Shown piece by piece: positions 31,790-58,463 of a DNA stretch of 64,000 nucleotides; within the stretch, counting starts at the first letter, position 1; every line of letters begins with the position of its first letter. Origin of the DNA: Zygnema cylindricum (Eukaryota; Streptophyta; Zygnematophyceae; Zygnematales; Zygnemataceae). The notes below the pieces were generated by a model, which was not told the DNA's origin, searched no databases, and saw only the letters and a program-made list of their open reading frames with translations. The stretch spans positions 177,616 through 241,615 of the forward strand of contig JBBHKE010000409.1 of assembly GCA_037447655.1 (NCBI GenBank), given 5' to 3'. The position numbers and the translations under genes were made by a program.

Positions 31790-34700
31790 TTAAAACTCGT
31801 TGCCGCTCATCCTTCCCTCATTGAAAATGTTGTCTTGTTGACTGTCGGCATCTTCTATATTTTGGAGGAATTCCCTTGCCCTCGGGCATGGAGGTTCCAC
31901 AGCTTCGCCTTCAAAGTGGTTGTGATATTTGATGATTATGCCTTGCAGTTGTTGTGTGAGCATGTCTTCATCCCACTTTCCGTCGCGTAGAGACAAGCCA
32001 CATTGAATCATGGCTTTTCTCGCATAACTCATTCCGTTTTTGTCTCTCATCGCATTGACCTCTCGGATGGAGTCTCTCGCCAATTTAAAAAAAAACGCTT
32101 TACCGGGTCCAACCAATTTACCGGACCATCCACGACTAGAAGGTTTAGCCCATTGACCGTTCTCAATTCCTTTCGCCTTCCAAATATCCCAAATGCAACT
32201 CCACACGTCCTTGATTTTGGAAATCACGAAGGAGTCGGCCGGTTGAACAAGATGTGTTGCATTAGGTGGAAAATAGTGTAACATGGTGTTCTTGGCCTCT
32301 AGAACTCGCTCCAACTCGTCCGATGTGTTGTGACCACCGCAGTTGTCCAGAAATATAATTTTTTGACGTCCATCTCGATCCCCTTGGTAAGACCTTGCCT
32401 CTTCGACCCATTCTGGGAACACCGTTTTATCATTCCACCTCTTCGGACCGGTCCGGTAACAAACGCCTGCAAATATATATAATACACAAACAAAGGGAAA
32501 AATATTATCATTTTTAAATGCTTGCTTACATATGCATTACAGGGAAAGTAAGCTACGTGTACCATAGAAACCTTAAAATATGAGTCATTACTTTAGATAA
32601 GAGAAATCAGAGTGTTAAAGAAGAAAAAAACACATATTTTGTAGTAGGAGAAGGGGAGAGGAGGTATGCGAGAGCTAGGTAAAGAGATATACACTAAAAA
32701 TTTAAACACAACAACATGGTTAGAGATAAAAAGATAAATCTCCATCAAAGCCAAGAAGACTTAATACATAAAATGAAAACATTAGATGAGGGAGAAAAAA
32801 CACATCGGGGACGTTGTCCGGTAAACCTTGTATCGGGTAACTTCTTGCTCGATTTGCAAAAAATATTATTGGGTTCTCTATACGAGCGTTCATCCCTCCA
32901 CTTAGTCGCACCATGAGAGTTATGGACTCGCCTCCTCCGGCAACATCAGCGTATTTCACCACTTCGTCCCCTCTAAACCTCAAAGTTTTTCCATTATCGG
33001 TGTTGACTATCATGTGAGTTTCATCCATGTTTTCCATGAGGTCTTCGTTGAAAAGTCCTGTTATACATTCGTCGCCAAGCCAAAACAAATGTAGTTATTT
33101 TGGGTTAACGCCGTCAAGTATGGAATAAAACGAAAACAATACACTAAAAAAAGAAAACGTCATTTAACTATATTCGTAAAGAAACTCACCGGATTCAAAC
33201 CCCCGCTTTAGAACGCCCATGTGGAAGGCTACGGTACGCTCAATGTATTCCTCTTTCTCGGGACTACATTGTAGTTTCCCCTTTTGTGCACGCACAACGA
33301 TGTTGTGCTTCTCTTGACACCTCTGCACCCACCTTTTATTTATAATTGGATGTATTTCCGACCCGTCCTTGTTAAACCATTCCGGGCCGTACTCTTTCCT
33401 CCTTTTTCTTATTATGTCCCTAGCGATGTCCCCGAGAATTGTGGTGGACATCTTCATACCCGCTTTCTTAAAACGTTCGAAATCTGAAAGTAACTCCTCA
33501 TGTATAACCGTGACCCAAGCGGCTTTCTTCCTTCCTCGTCCCGGCAAAGCCTTGGTAACCGCCACCGATCTCGTCCCAAAACTAGAAGTAGAGAACGTCC
33601 GGTTGTCTCTCGTATTCCGTCAAGCGTGGACCTCCTCTCAGTCCACCATCGCTTAGCCTTTTGGTACCCTGTAAACAATTAAAAATGTAAAAAGTATTAA
33701 TGAGTTTCTTGAATGGAAAGTCGTATAAATAAATGAAACGACTCTAAGAGGAAACGACAATTTTCAGCGACAAAGGTTTGCCGTCGCAGATTCAGCGACG
33801 AAAGAAACACGTCGTTATATCTGCAAAATTACTTTTTTATTTAACAACATCGTTGATACGTAGTAAGCTGCCGACTACCAATGAGAATTCCTCACTTCGC
33901 CGACGAACCAGCGACGACCTTGTGTCGTCGTTAGGCCGGAAAAGTTGAATAGCAAACAAAATGGCGATATCAGAAATACCAAATAGACGACTAAAAGTCG
34001 AATTCAAATTAATTTGTGAAAAAAAAGGAGAGAAATCTTAAATTCACACTTGCATGAATAAAAAAATAAAAAAAAACAAATCATTGTGGCACCCAATGTA
34101 GGCTGAGGGCTAAATCAGGGTACCTCTCCTTCGAATGAAGTACACGAAATTGACCCTCGTCATCTCCCATCAACGTCGCCTAATGGCAGCAAGCTCTCGA
34201 GTTAAATTATTAATTAAGCGACGAACCGTTATCATCGCTATTTCTTGCGCCTCCAAATGGCGATGGAGATTTTGAACTTCATTCCTCAATCGGTCTACTT
34301 CTGGTGGTGGAGGGGGCTCGTCAACATGTGGGACCCTCGGAATTTCCCAAAGATACGTACGCCTCACTTGCACATTTCGGAAGCGTTGTAAGACCGCACT
34401 TCGAGCATCTAAAAACTCGTTTAGCTCCGGAGTACGAATTGCACGACGTAGAATGGTAAATAACCGTGGGTCCCAAGATCATAATGTCGGATTAATTCCG
34501 GGACATCTATTTCAAATCCAATCGGTCGGCGTACAATCCATGTGAAACGTTCGTCATTAGGCTGAAAATGCCTAATGTATGGGAAATTTGACGCATGGTT
34601 GTATTATGCGATGTACAGCCATGTTGGGTGGGCAGGGACATCCGGATGGATGTCGAGAATATCCGGGACGGGGTTCGACCACCGGTCAATAGGCCTCGCC

Positions 34701-36641
34701 TCCCTGTAACGCCAATAGTCCGGCCATTCCTCGACCGGGATGTAATGGGCAGCCGTCGGTCGGAAGCCATCCATGGCCTTATCTCCGACTGGAGGCGGGA
34801 AAAACCAATCGGGTTATTCCTCTCGAATTACCACATCACGCTTGGCCGAAATTTGAGGTCCTTCTACCGCCACGAGAGCTCTATCACGATTCGGTGATGG
34901 TGGAAAAGCAACAACCTCGTCGTCGTCGCCATATTCTTCTTCCATGTGTCTCTCTGAGCTCTCCGAAGATTGCCGATCCGAGGTTGAGGGATCGTCGTCG
35001 TATCTTGGGACCGGAATGTCCGACGATTCGGTTTCTTCTGGTTCTCCCTCCTCTTCCGTAGGCTCTTCCCCTTCCTCAATAGGCTCGTCCGACACAGTTC
35101 TTGAGAGTTCGTATTCCTCGTCTACCTCCTTACCCTCTTCTACTTCGCGGACTCCTTCTTCGTTCGCTCTAATCCCTTCATTTGGTAAATCCGCTTCCGA
35201 CACACTTCCCCTTACTACCCTCTCCGTGCCCGTCCCTTCCCTCCCCACCGCCTCAGTTTCCTCCATATCATCTATGTTAACACTCGATTCTTCCCCCTCC
35301 CTCAAAACCAACTCAATTCCAACCCTTTCCCTACCGCCCTCTTCCGGTTCCACCCTATTCCCTAGCAGTCCTTCGGTTGCACCCCTTTCTCTCTCTAAGT
35401 TCTCCCCTCCACGTATGTCACCCCCCATCGCGGTTGCCGTTGGTAGTGGACGAAATCGCCTCGGAATGGTAGAGCGCGCTCGTTTGAATGGTCGTTGGCC
35501 GCCCTCCATTTAAAAAAAAAAAATTGTTTAAGCGAAAAAAAATGAAAAAACACAATTGTGGGAGTGAAACACAACCTAAAAGATGCTCTTTTATTCAGAC
35601 CTAAACTCAGACAGTCCAACGTAAAAAATGTCCAATATTTACAGTTAGAAAAATGAATCGTTGGCCCAGCGACTTATAAACTGACATTCGAGCGACGACA
35701 GAATGTCGTCACTCGTTCGACTCTATTCGAGTTTCCCGATATTGGTTCGACGAAACAACGTCGTCGTCCGCGAATTACATTCGAGAATACCAATGCTGGA
35801 TAATTTGAATTAATGTCGTCGGTGGTTTAGTCTAAACGACGAACCACTCTCGTCCGTCATTTGCACTTTCGACCTAATGAGGTATCCTCATCCATTCAAT
35901 CATTTTGTCGTATCCATCATTGAAGCGCCGACATGATGTTGTCGCGTCCACCGCGACAAAGACACGCCATCGCTAGTAAGCTGTCGCCATAAAGAAATCG
36001 CAAGACACTTGGGAAATAATACTAAAAAACAACAAAACAATGCAAAGTAGTCGACAACATAGAAAAACACGCACTAATGGAGAGTTAGTGAGAAGTCAGT
36101 ATGCAGTTTGAGAGAGAAAGGCGACGTTCAAAAATAATACTGTACAAAACATTTAAAAGCACAACAAAATTAAAATATAACAACACATTGTGAACGAGAA
36201 TAGTAACACAAAAGGAAGGAGGAAACGTAATCATGTAATAAATGGGAAAACGTTTGCTTGAAATAGCTTACTTGTACCGTACACTCCGGTAAAATGCTCG
36301 GGAAACTTTCTTATGGTCCTTGGAATGAGTTCAGCTGAGCCGTTATTTTCACAGTCCTTCAACATCCAGTGTATTGCTCGCATCCGAGTTGCCTTAGTCG
36401 ACACGTGTTGAACTTTACGGTGGGAGACACGTCCTCTGGTATTGGCCGAGGACGGAAAAAAACCTTCCACAATGGCCGTCGGGTCTACCGACGTTTCGAT
36501 TTCCGCCTCACTCTCATCCTCGTTCGGAACTGCGTTTTCCTCAACGTTCCTCTCATTTTCCTCATCTTGTTCAACCTGAGCGTTATGAGGATTGTTGTTG
36601 TTATTGCCCGGATTAGCACCCCAAATTCTATTAAGGTCCAC
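31790..36641 (-). pseudogene. DDE_1-like (pogo/jerky-type) transposase, degraded
   Basis: Four exons can be traced: about 36641-36272 (MRAIHWMLKDCENNGSAELI, a DNA-binding-like start), 33668-33190 (YQKAKRWWTERRSTLDGIRE then KALPGRGRKKAAW and PIINKRWVQRCQEK), 33057 to about 32806 (ENMDETHMIVNTDNGKTLRF) and 32466-31790 (GVCYRTGPKRWNDKTVFPEW). The acidic triad of a DDE/DDD nuclease is visible: D in NMDETH, D in IIFLDNCGGHN, D in THLVQPADSF. Exon 2 carries a frameshift near 33594, and the expected donor of exon 3 appears changed from GT to AT near 32805. The first intron (36271-33669) contains the second ORF. The product would cut and join transposon ends, but this copy looks non-functional. Confidence 0.85.
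34170..35509 (-). pseudogene. Second transposon ORF, broken homologue of the ORF at 1155
   Basis: The ORF starts MEGGQRPFKRARSTIPRRFR at 35509 and runs through a very acidic region to a stop at 34814. Homology continues past it: PDWFF, a frame change, then PVGDKAMDGF, YIPVEEWPDYWRYREA, HPDVPAHPTWLYIA, a TAA stop, FTWIVRRPIGFEIDVPE, and at 34373-34170 a coiled-coil tail (RLRNEVQNLHRHLEAQE). Motif order matches the intact ORF at 1155-2489. It is nested, on the same strand, in the large first intron of the transposase. It may be an accessory protein gene of the element; function unknown. Confidence 0.7.
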
Positions 36642-38083
36642 ATACTCTCAAACACTTAATATCACCTAAAAAATAAAAAATAGGAGCAGCCGAAACAAGG
36701 AAAATGGCAACCCAAGCACATGAGGAAGAAGTAGCGATAGTGTTGTTGCCATTATCACAAATACATTTATATCATACACGAAATGCAAATGAAAATGATT
36801 TTGCGCGGTAATAATGGAGGGATTTGCCATTTTAATTTTTTCGTTTAAAATCCAAAATTTGAATTTTAACACGGCTTTCAATTTAAAAATATTTTAATAC
36901 GCGGGAAATAGAAGCGGGATCTCGTAAAAATTTGCTTCAAAATTGCCAAAATATTTAAAAACTTATGTCGTCGGTGTAATGTTCATAGCGCCATGGAAAC
37001 ACCTCCTGTTTACAAGTTGTACGGCAAAAGGATGATTGGAAAAAATGCGGCGTCGTTACCCCGGCAATCGGTTGTTATAACGTCATGTGTGAAACGCGAC
37101 CAACTTTGGGAATGCGTGGATGATGAACATGCCACGTGTTTTCGGCAATAGCCAATGATAATCTTATGACGGCGCATGATCAGCTTTCGTCGCTGGATTA
37201 CCGCCAATTAGAATTAACATGTATCCTAATATGTGTTTTTTGGTCGTTTTACATTCAATTAGAATTAACATGATACTAATAAAAGGTTGGTTTGACGTTG
37301 ATCTAAGTAAACGCATCCTTATTAGTCTTAAGTCCCAATATTACAATGCATTGATTCTAATAGAGCAACCCACCGGGCACCTTATTAAGATTAAGGGTCC
37401 TCATTTAACGTCACACAACGTTCGTTCTCTCCGCGAACGATAAGGAAATGAAAATCAATCACTGAGTTCAATGTACGTTATGTGGAATGAAACGTACACA
37501 TATAATACCTCCCGTTATAGTTTCGTTCATTGTACAATACAAATCTAACTGAATGGACATATTGAAATTGTACGGTTTCGTAGCGTTGTAGCGTAATTGC
37601 TTTTTACAGCCCGATGCATAGAGTCGACTATACGACGTGACAATGAACGTTTCGCATACGTTGTACTCGCACCTATTTTACTGTAATCATATTCACCGCG
37701 TGCGAAACAAACGCTTATTAGAGTCACGAATGAACTTTAGTGAAAGTACATATACCAGTACATTTCGACAATTTATACTCATACCTATTTTAGTGTATAA
37801 TTATGCACGGTGTAATGATTGTATATTTTCGCATACCCAAAATATAATTATGGATTTTTACAGGGGACGGATGTCACGTCGTACGGAATGTCAGATTTTG
37901 TACTTCTACCTATTTTACCGTATATGCTACGAAGGCGGATCATGTATACCCAAATCAGCGTTATGGAGAAATTACAATTAAACATTTTTTTGAAAATGGT
38001 ATTGATACACAAATTAGAGTACATGACACTAATTCATTATATACACTAATAATTTCTATACGCTAATAACGATTCACGGTGTA

Positions 38084-38927
38084 GTGTTGGGTATCGAGGA
38101 CCGTTTGCCAATATTCGATATATATCGAATTTCGGGTACCCGATAATCGATATATCTCTTCGATATATCGAATTTAAAATCATCGCGATGTATATCCGAA
38201 ATATCGCCAATATATCGTATCTCCAATATATCGAATTTTGTATAAAAAAAAAAAAAATAATCTCACAGGTTATCAAAGTCACGTGACTTCTGACAAAGTG
38301 ACTGTAAAATCTTTGCCGGAAAGAAATACGGTTTTTCCTGAAAGTCAGCAGATTGAAGGAGATCTATGAGGTACATTGATGAGGTACACTTGTGAAGTAC
38401 ACGTATGTCATACGCAAGTACGATTTTCCAGACGAAAAAGGTCGGTTTCCAGATATTTGATGATTTTTTAGATTCGATAGTCAGCTTACGTGGAGCCACT
38501 CATATTAGAACACGTATGTAAAACTTATTTACAAACGATACTTGATGTACCCGAGGCCTCTGTAATACATAAATTTGGTTGTCCGTACTATTACAGTGAC
38601 CTCCTCGTGTAACCATACCCCAAATAAGTAATCATTAGAATTATAGAATTAGTACTTTTTGTCGGTTACATTTTGCGGCGTCTACCTTTAAGTCACGGAA
38701 CGAAAATCACGGCGTACGTGGCGTAGTAGACAATTTGACTTTTTCGCTAAAATAACATATTATAAAAAAAATAAAAATATTAAATTTAAAAAATACTATA
38801 CATCGCGATATATATCGCGATGGTTTATGTTGGTATCGGTACGATATATCGAGGATTCTTCTAAAACGATATTCGATATATCGAATATATATATTATCAC
38901 GATAAGAATTTACCCGATACCCAACAC
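38084..38927. mobile_element. 844-bp MITE with GTGTTGGGTATC termini
   Basis: It starts GTGTTGGGTATCG and ends CGATACCCAACAC, flanked by TA on both sides (38082-38083, 38928-38929). Subterminal regions are dense in the palindrome TCGATATATCGA. The TA on its left directly follows a CACCGTGAATCG-family terminus (GATTCACGGTG ending at 38081). A left-truncated copy lies at about 42246-43053 within the duplicated block. Confidence 0.88.
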
Positions 38928-39960
38928 TAATGACTGGCACAACTGAAAAAGGAAGGGAATGAATCCCTCCAGAATTGTTCCCAAAGAACGAAGGTTCGTG
39001 CAGAAATTCAAACTACTGCAATCGCAGTTATTCGTGCGGAGCCGTACCGTATTTGGGGATTTCCGCACGGTCTGCGGAGTCCGCACTGAATTTCCGCACA
39101 AAATGTACGCACGAAAGAGTGGCAGACTTTTAGCGGTTAGCCATCGCCGGTATTGTTTGAAAAGAGCCTCCATGGACGTACATCATCCGCTTATTGTTAC
39201 ATAAAAATCCATTTTAAATTATGCTCACACATTCAAAAAAAGGGTTGATAGTTACTTTAATTAATGACTTGTCGGCACGCCTCGCACTCGCCACTAATCC
39301 TCATAATCGTACAGAGAACTGTCCGACTCGTACAGCTTTCTTACACATTCATACAATTACTGATTTACTGGCCAGTAAGGACAGCTATCACGTACGGGAT
39401 AACTACAAATTTGCTTGTATTGCCAACAATCGCGTACGGGATAACTACAAATTTGGCAAAATTGTTGACCTGAAGCGGAAGTTAAACCGCAGTTGATCTT
39501 GGTGGAACTTATTCTCGCGTATCCTGTCCAGCAGCTGCTGCCGCAGTGGATCCTTTTTTTGCGTATACTGTCCAGCAGCTGTTGCCGTCGCCTCAGAAGA
39601 ATTTTATCAGCCAAAGAAGCAAGGTTACAAATTTGCAGAATTGCAAAGTTGCAGTCAGGGAAGCTTGTTAGCTACAGCAACAGGGCAAATCACTATTGCA
39701 CAGAAGCTATTTTGAGAGAAGCGCGTAGAGCTTGACTGACTCTTTGCTTTACTTGCAATGGCTTCATCAGTGAATCTTGCCGATGTTCCTGCAGCAGACA
39801 TCTTTCATGAACTATTGCGAAGAATGACGTGTGCACCAAAGCCTGAGAAGCGACTGATTATGATTGGTAAGGAAGTAAGACTTTTCGGTACAGATCAGCA
39901 ATGCTTGTTCTCTTAACGTTGGAGGTGCAAATATCTTTTCAAGAAAATGCTAATTTTCCT
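38264..39960 (+). repeat. Duplicated block, copy 1 (adenylate kinase upstream region, exon 1, start of intron 1)
   Basis: This ~1.7-kb stretch recurs at +4126 bp (42390-44086) nearly base for base; one difference I noticed is T/G in AAAGTGACTGTAAAATC. It includes the MITE right part, a ~600-bp upstream region and adenylate kinase exon 1. The flank upstream of 38264 is clearly more diverged between copies. Copy 1 ends abruptly near 39955 at a copia-like gag relic. Confidence 0.93.
39758..39866 (+). pseudogene. Orphan duplicate of adenylate kinase exon 1
   Basis: It encodes MASSVNLADVPAADIFHELL and RRMTCAPKPEKRLIMIG and keeps the donor G|GTAAGG, exactly as in the functional copy at 43884-43992. 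No P-loop exon follows, because intron 1 is cut by the gag relic at 39955. If transcribed from its own copied promoter it could splice only to exons 3-4 kb downstream, skipping the second exon 1. Confidence 0.9.
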
Positions 39961-40635
39961 CTCATCTGGGAGTTTCATCAGTAGTGTATTAATCTTCCTC
40001 TCCTCAGATTCTACATATCCCGCACTAGCAAGCTCAACATATAGCGCAGCAATATCATTGCAAAACTCTATCATGCTACCGCCTTTAAAAACATAGGCAT
40101 CTATTTCTTAGTTTACTAATTGCTGCCACTGAATAGTCTTACTGTTATAAATCTGACTTAGTGCTTCCCATATCTCTGAAGACTTCACCAAGTTTATAAG
40201 AGTGATAGCTACGGACTTAGACACGTTTCTAAGTATGAGATGCTTTGCTATAGTGTTTTTGTATTCCCATATTTTTCTGTCATTTTCTTCAGTTTTAATC
40301 CCTACAAATGGAACCATAGTCGAGAGCTTAGCTCCCCTCACCATCGGTGTTCCTTTTCCCTTCTCCCATTTTTCCCCATCCACGGAACGGTTTTTCCCTT
40401 CACCTTCCGTTGCATCTGAACTCCGGTTGATATTCTGGGCAGCCTCAGATGATTCTCCATAGTAAGCTCCTCCAAAGCCAGGTGGTGGACATCTCACTTG
40501 TCCCGAAACAATTCCCCATAAGTGCTTCTCGAAAAGCAATCCCTCCATAGTAAACTCCCAATAAGTGAAGTCTGTTCCATCGAACATAGGCACCCTAGAT
40601 GGTGGGCCCATAACCTGAAACTCTGAGACCTCCAT
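39955..40635 (-). mobile_element. Ty1/copia-like gag relic
   Basis: Minus-strand ORF from the ATG at 40635: MFDGTDFTYWEFTMEGLLFE is the usual copia-type gag N-terminal pattern, followed by ENDRKIWEYKNTIAKHLIL and VKSSEIWEALSQIYNSKT. After an in-frame TAA near 40111 the homology continues (FKGGSMIEFCNDIAALYVEL, SAGYVESEERKINTLL) to about 39957. No protease, integrase or reverse transcriptase is present. Sequence between 40640 and 41480 may be the leader and LTR, but I could not define LTR ends. Confidence 0.8.
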
Positions 40636-41489
40636 TGGCCCTCAGAGTAAGCAGATCCAAAGAAGTTAATCTAGATAGTGCCGACTCCTAACTTGATATA
40701 AACCCAAATGACTGACCCCTTGACAATCAGAACCCAAATATAGATTCACCCGTGTGAAATAAGACTTTCTGTGTGGTCAGTTCCACCACAGAATGCAAAG
40801 TTAAAATATGAGATTTGGACACATTCACCCACTTTGAATTTCCCTTTGAAATGCAGCCACCCTGGCAGACAAAAACTCTGACCGACTACACCCCTGTGTA
40901 GCTTGGACTCCCTTGAGTTTGCAGCAAAAAGAATCACTGAAAATGGTTAAGTAAATTGATAGTTATGGCTGCCCAAAGTTAGCCATTTATACAAGATGCT
41001 CCCTGGGAGAGGCAACTACCTACTCAAAATATTATAAGTCCTATTCTCACTCTAAGACCCTATCTACTGACGTACGACACCAATCACTTCACTCTACCGT
41101 ACAGATAAGTACAGATGCCGGTGTACTTTCTGTATGACAATCGTACGATATGGCTGATATGTCAACACATGTCATATATCTATTTGTTCCTGTAATCTCC
41201 GGTGTCGCCGCAATCCAAAGTCACGGGCTAACGGCGAATTGACGGACGGTAGGTACCAGGATCAATTCCTGGGTCTGTCATATACCTTTTGGTAAGTCTT
41301 ACTAATTTACCCCCTGTGTTCTCTAGAGAGCTTAGGCAGTCATGGCCCTAGCTCCCTATCCAGCCTTCAATGACTATAACAAGTGTGGGGGCTTGGAGAG
41401 GGGAGTTAGAGGCAGACTGCCTCTGCCTTTTTCTATCCTATTATAGACCTATAAAATACACAAATATCAACATTTTCCTTGTTGATCCT

Positions 41490-42245
41490 CTCGTCTTCCG
41501 TATCGTGTTCAATTTGTGGATTACGGGGAACAGTGATGTAATTGCCAGAGTTTGCACCCCAAATTTGCGTGAGAGTCCACATACTCCCAAACTCCGAATA
41601 TCATTAAATGAACAAGTTGAAAGAGCAGCCGTAAAAGTAAAAAATGGCAACCAAAGAAAATGTAGACAGAGAGTTGATAGTGTGCTTCTCATTTTCACAC
41701 GTGCACTTATATAGAAGAAGAGATGCTCGCGAAATTAAATTTGCGCGGAAAGAATGGAGGGAAACGCCATCACTTTCAAAAATTCAAAATTTGAACGTTT
41801 TTTGAATCCTCACTATTGTAAATATTAAAAAACGAGAGAATAAAAGCGGGAAAAAATATAATTTGGAGCAATTTGGCTAAATATTTCAAAAATCACGTCG
41901 TCGCCGAAAAAATTGACGGCGCCATGGAACACCTCCATATTACATGTTGTACGGCTAATATTAGATTAGATGGCATTCGATGGTTGTAACACCGGTACAA
42001 GGTTTTTCCATCGCCGTCTTCGATCACTGACCAACTTTACAAATACGTGGACATTAAACATGCCACGTTTTTCGTCAACAACCAATGATTATCTTCCGAC
42101 GGCGGTTGACCAGCTGTCGTCGGCATTTTACCTCCAATTATAATTAAAATGTATCCTAAATGAGGTTGTTATATGTTGAACCCTCAATTACAAATAACCA
42201 TTATCCTAAAAAAATGATCGTTACACGTTTGACGCGACTAAACGC
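41490..42245. mobile_element. Truncated copy of the right end of the 31-37 kb transposon
   Basis: It aligns with 36580-37310 in order: GTTTGCACCCCAAATT versus ATTAGCACCCCAAATT, GTCCACATACTC in both, AGAGCAGCCG versus GGAGCAGCCG, AATGGAGGGA in both, TGACCAGCTGTCGTCGGC versus TGATCAGCTTTCGTCGCTG. Many substitutions separate the two. It abuts the truncated TCGATATATCGA MITE at about 42246. Confidence 0.8.
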
Positions 42246-43883
42246 ATATATCGAATTTCAGGTACCCGATAATCGATATATCGCTTGGATATATCGAATT
42301 TCAAGTTATCGCGATGCATTGCCGGTATAGCGGTAATATATCGTATCGTCAATATATCGAAGCTGTAAAAATAAAAAAATAAAAAATCTCACAGGTTATC
42401 AAAGTCACGTGACTTCTGACAAAGTGACGGTAAAATCTTTGCCGGAAAGAAATACGGTTTTTCCTGAAAGTCAGCAGATTGAAGGAGATCTATGAGGTAC
42501 ATTGATGAGGTACACTTGTGAAGTACACGTATGTCATACGCAAGTACGATTTTCCAGACGAAAAAGGTCGGTTTCCAGATATTTGATGATTTTTTAGATT
42601 CGATAGTCAGCTTACGTGGAGCCACTCATATTAGAACACGTATGTAAAACTTATTTACAAACGATACTTGATGTACCCGAGGCCTCTGTAATACATAAAT
42701 TTGGTTGTCCGTACTATTACAGTGACCTCCTCGTGTAACCATACCCCAAATAAGTAATCATTAGAATTATAGAATTAGTACTTTTTGTCGGTTACATTTT
42801 GCGGCGTCTACCTTTAAGTCACGGAACGAAAATCACGGCGTACGTGGCGTAGTAGACAATTTGACTTTTTCGCTAAAATAACATATTATAAAAAAAATAA
42901 AAATATTAAATTTAAAAAATACTATACATCGCGATATATATCGCGATGGTTTATGTTGGTATCGGTACGATATATCGAGGATTCTTCTAAAACGATATTC
43001 GATATATCGAATATATATATTATCACGATAAGAATTTACCCGATACCCAACACTAATGACTGGCACAACTGAAAAAGGAAGGGAATGAATCCCTCCAGAA
43101 TTGTTCCCAAAGAACGAAGGTTCGTGCAGAAATTCAAACTACTGCAATCGCAGTTATTCGTGCGGAGCCGTACCGTATTTGGGGATTTCCGCACGGTCTG
43201 CGGAGTCCGCACTGAATTTCCGCACAAAATGTACGCACGAAAGAGTGGCAGACTTTTAGCGGTTAGCCATCGCCGGTATTGTTTGAAAAGAGCCTCCATG
43301 GACGTACATCATCCGCTTATTGTTACATAAAAATCCATTTTAAATTATGCTCACACATTCAAAAAAAGGGTTGATAGTTACTTTAATTAATGACTTGTCG
43401 GCACGCCTCGCACTCGCCACTAATCCTCATAATCGTACAGAGAACTGTCCGACTCGTACAGCTTTCTTACACATTCATACAATTACTGATTTACTGGCCA
43501 GTAAGGACAGCTATCACGTACGGGATAACTACAAATTTGCTTGTATTGCCAACAATCGCGTACGGGATAACTACAAATTTGGCAAAATTGTTGACCTGAA
43601 GCGGAAGTTAAACCGCAGTTGATCTTGGTGGAACTTATTCTCGCGTATCCTGTCCAGCAGCTGCTGCCGCAGTGGATCCTTTTTTTGCGTATACTGTCCA
43701 GCAGCTGTTGCCGTCGCCTCAGAAGAATTTTATCAGCCAAAGAAGCAAGGTTACAAATTTGCAGAATTGCAAAGTTGCAGTCAGGGAAGCTTGTTAGCTA
43801 CAGCAACAGGGCAAATCACTATTGCACAGAAGCTATTTTGAGAGAAGCGCGTAGAGCTTGACTGACTCTTTGCTTTACTTGCA

Positions 43884-47792
<3,909 letters not shown>

Positions 47793-49038
47793 GTGTAGAA
47801 AGTCAAAGAGCAGATTTTAGCTTCTCCAGACCTCTTTTACCCTCCATCCCCTTCCCAAGTTTTACATCACCTTTACAGTCCCATGAGATTTTCTCGTCGG
47901 CTATTTTTGAAATCATTTCTAAGAAATTGAGGCCTGGGTTCCTGGCACTTAGAGGTCCATGCAAGTCCTTTGTGGCAGCAAGTCTGCTTAGGCGAAATTA
48001 TTTGTGAACAACGTTCCCCGGAATAAAGTGTTTTTTTTCACTGTGTGTTTCATATCCTGTGCTCTGGTGCTTTTGGTAGGCCATTATTATGTTTGTCACG
48101 GGGGATGTTCCTTCAGTATTGGAAATTCTGACACTTTTTGTGAGTAATTGTACGGGTTATGTAACTGTATGTACGATTACTCTGACTTATTATTTCAGTG
48201 TTTTGGTATTCATTTGCACCTCTGCAAGGTTTTTTTGCATTGTTTTTCATCAGAGCTGTAAAGACAAAACCAAGGAAAAATTATGAGTTTTATCACTCAC
48301 TGGTGAGTGGACTGGTGAGCTGTGCGTTTCTTATTGAATTTGTGCAGGAGATTTTTCTGGTGTTCTTCTATCACGCTCACAAACTAATGGCGTATTTACA
48401 GCAAGTAGATAAACTTAATATATCGACGATACTTTAGTACCCATCGAAAAAAATATCAGACAGTCGGAAGTACTTTTTCACACAGGTTTCCTATTTTCAA
48501 TCGTGACACCACGTTTGAAAGATAAGACCTTTCCATTGCTCGCCGAAGGAAAAAATTCCAACAGTAGACTACAAAGCTTAACACCTTAAGACTGCCCGAA
48601 ATATGTTTAAATCTAATGACAACTGGCAGTGTACTTTCCATTGCAAAACAAATCCATTGCTTTCTCTTTTTCACTACATTGCTCTTCAGAATATGATGAA
48701 ATGCATTTTAGCACACAAAAGAAAGAAATGTTGTATTTCCACAGCTCCTCCACTTTTGCATAGCCAATGGCTGAACATTTCAAAAACATAAGACAATTTT
48801 ACCAACATCTGGCATGGCAGCTTAACCACTTATGCAACATGTAATTGCTTTATTATTTTTTAAAAGAAACATCCACGAGGCACTAAATGCCTTATCGTTT
48901 ACTAACAACGACATCAACGGGCCATTAAATGCTAAATTTTGCAACTTTACTCTATACAAATCCCAAAACTATTAAGTCCTATGCGTGCACTGAAATGAAT
49001 CCTACGCTCATATCATATTTTTCTCCGAAAATCTTCAC
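47793..49038. other. Convergent 3' region of adenylate kinase and P450
   Basis: It should hold both 3' untranslated regions. AATAAAGTG at about 48022 is a possible polyadenylation signal for adenylate kinase. No further gene, repeat array or MITE is recognised. Confidence 0.5.

Positions 49039-58463
<9,425 letters not shown>

Larger units (their letters stand above)
30745..37210 (-). mobile_element. Decayed DDE transposon (~6.4 kb) with two genes
   Basis: Both ends are rich in GTCGTCGC/GCGACGAC motifs (30745-31330 and 33770-37200), while the interior holds a transposase and a second ORF on the minus strand. Exact terminal inverted repeats were not resolved, so the limits are approximate. A diverged copy of its right-hand ~620 bp (36590-37210) recurs at 41500-42150. 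Stops, a frameshift and a lost splice donor inside the genes indicate an inactive copy. Confidence 0.7.

Noticed and set aside
38263-39735. Short ORFs repeated identically at 42389-43861
   Set aside because: They lie in MITE and upstream non-coding sequence and simply reflect the duplicated block; none has recognised motifs.
41201-41290. CCAGGATCAATTCCTGG as part of a tRNA gene
   Set aside because: The short palindrome resembles a T-arm, but no acceptor, D or anticodon arms can be formed around it.
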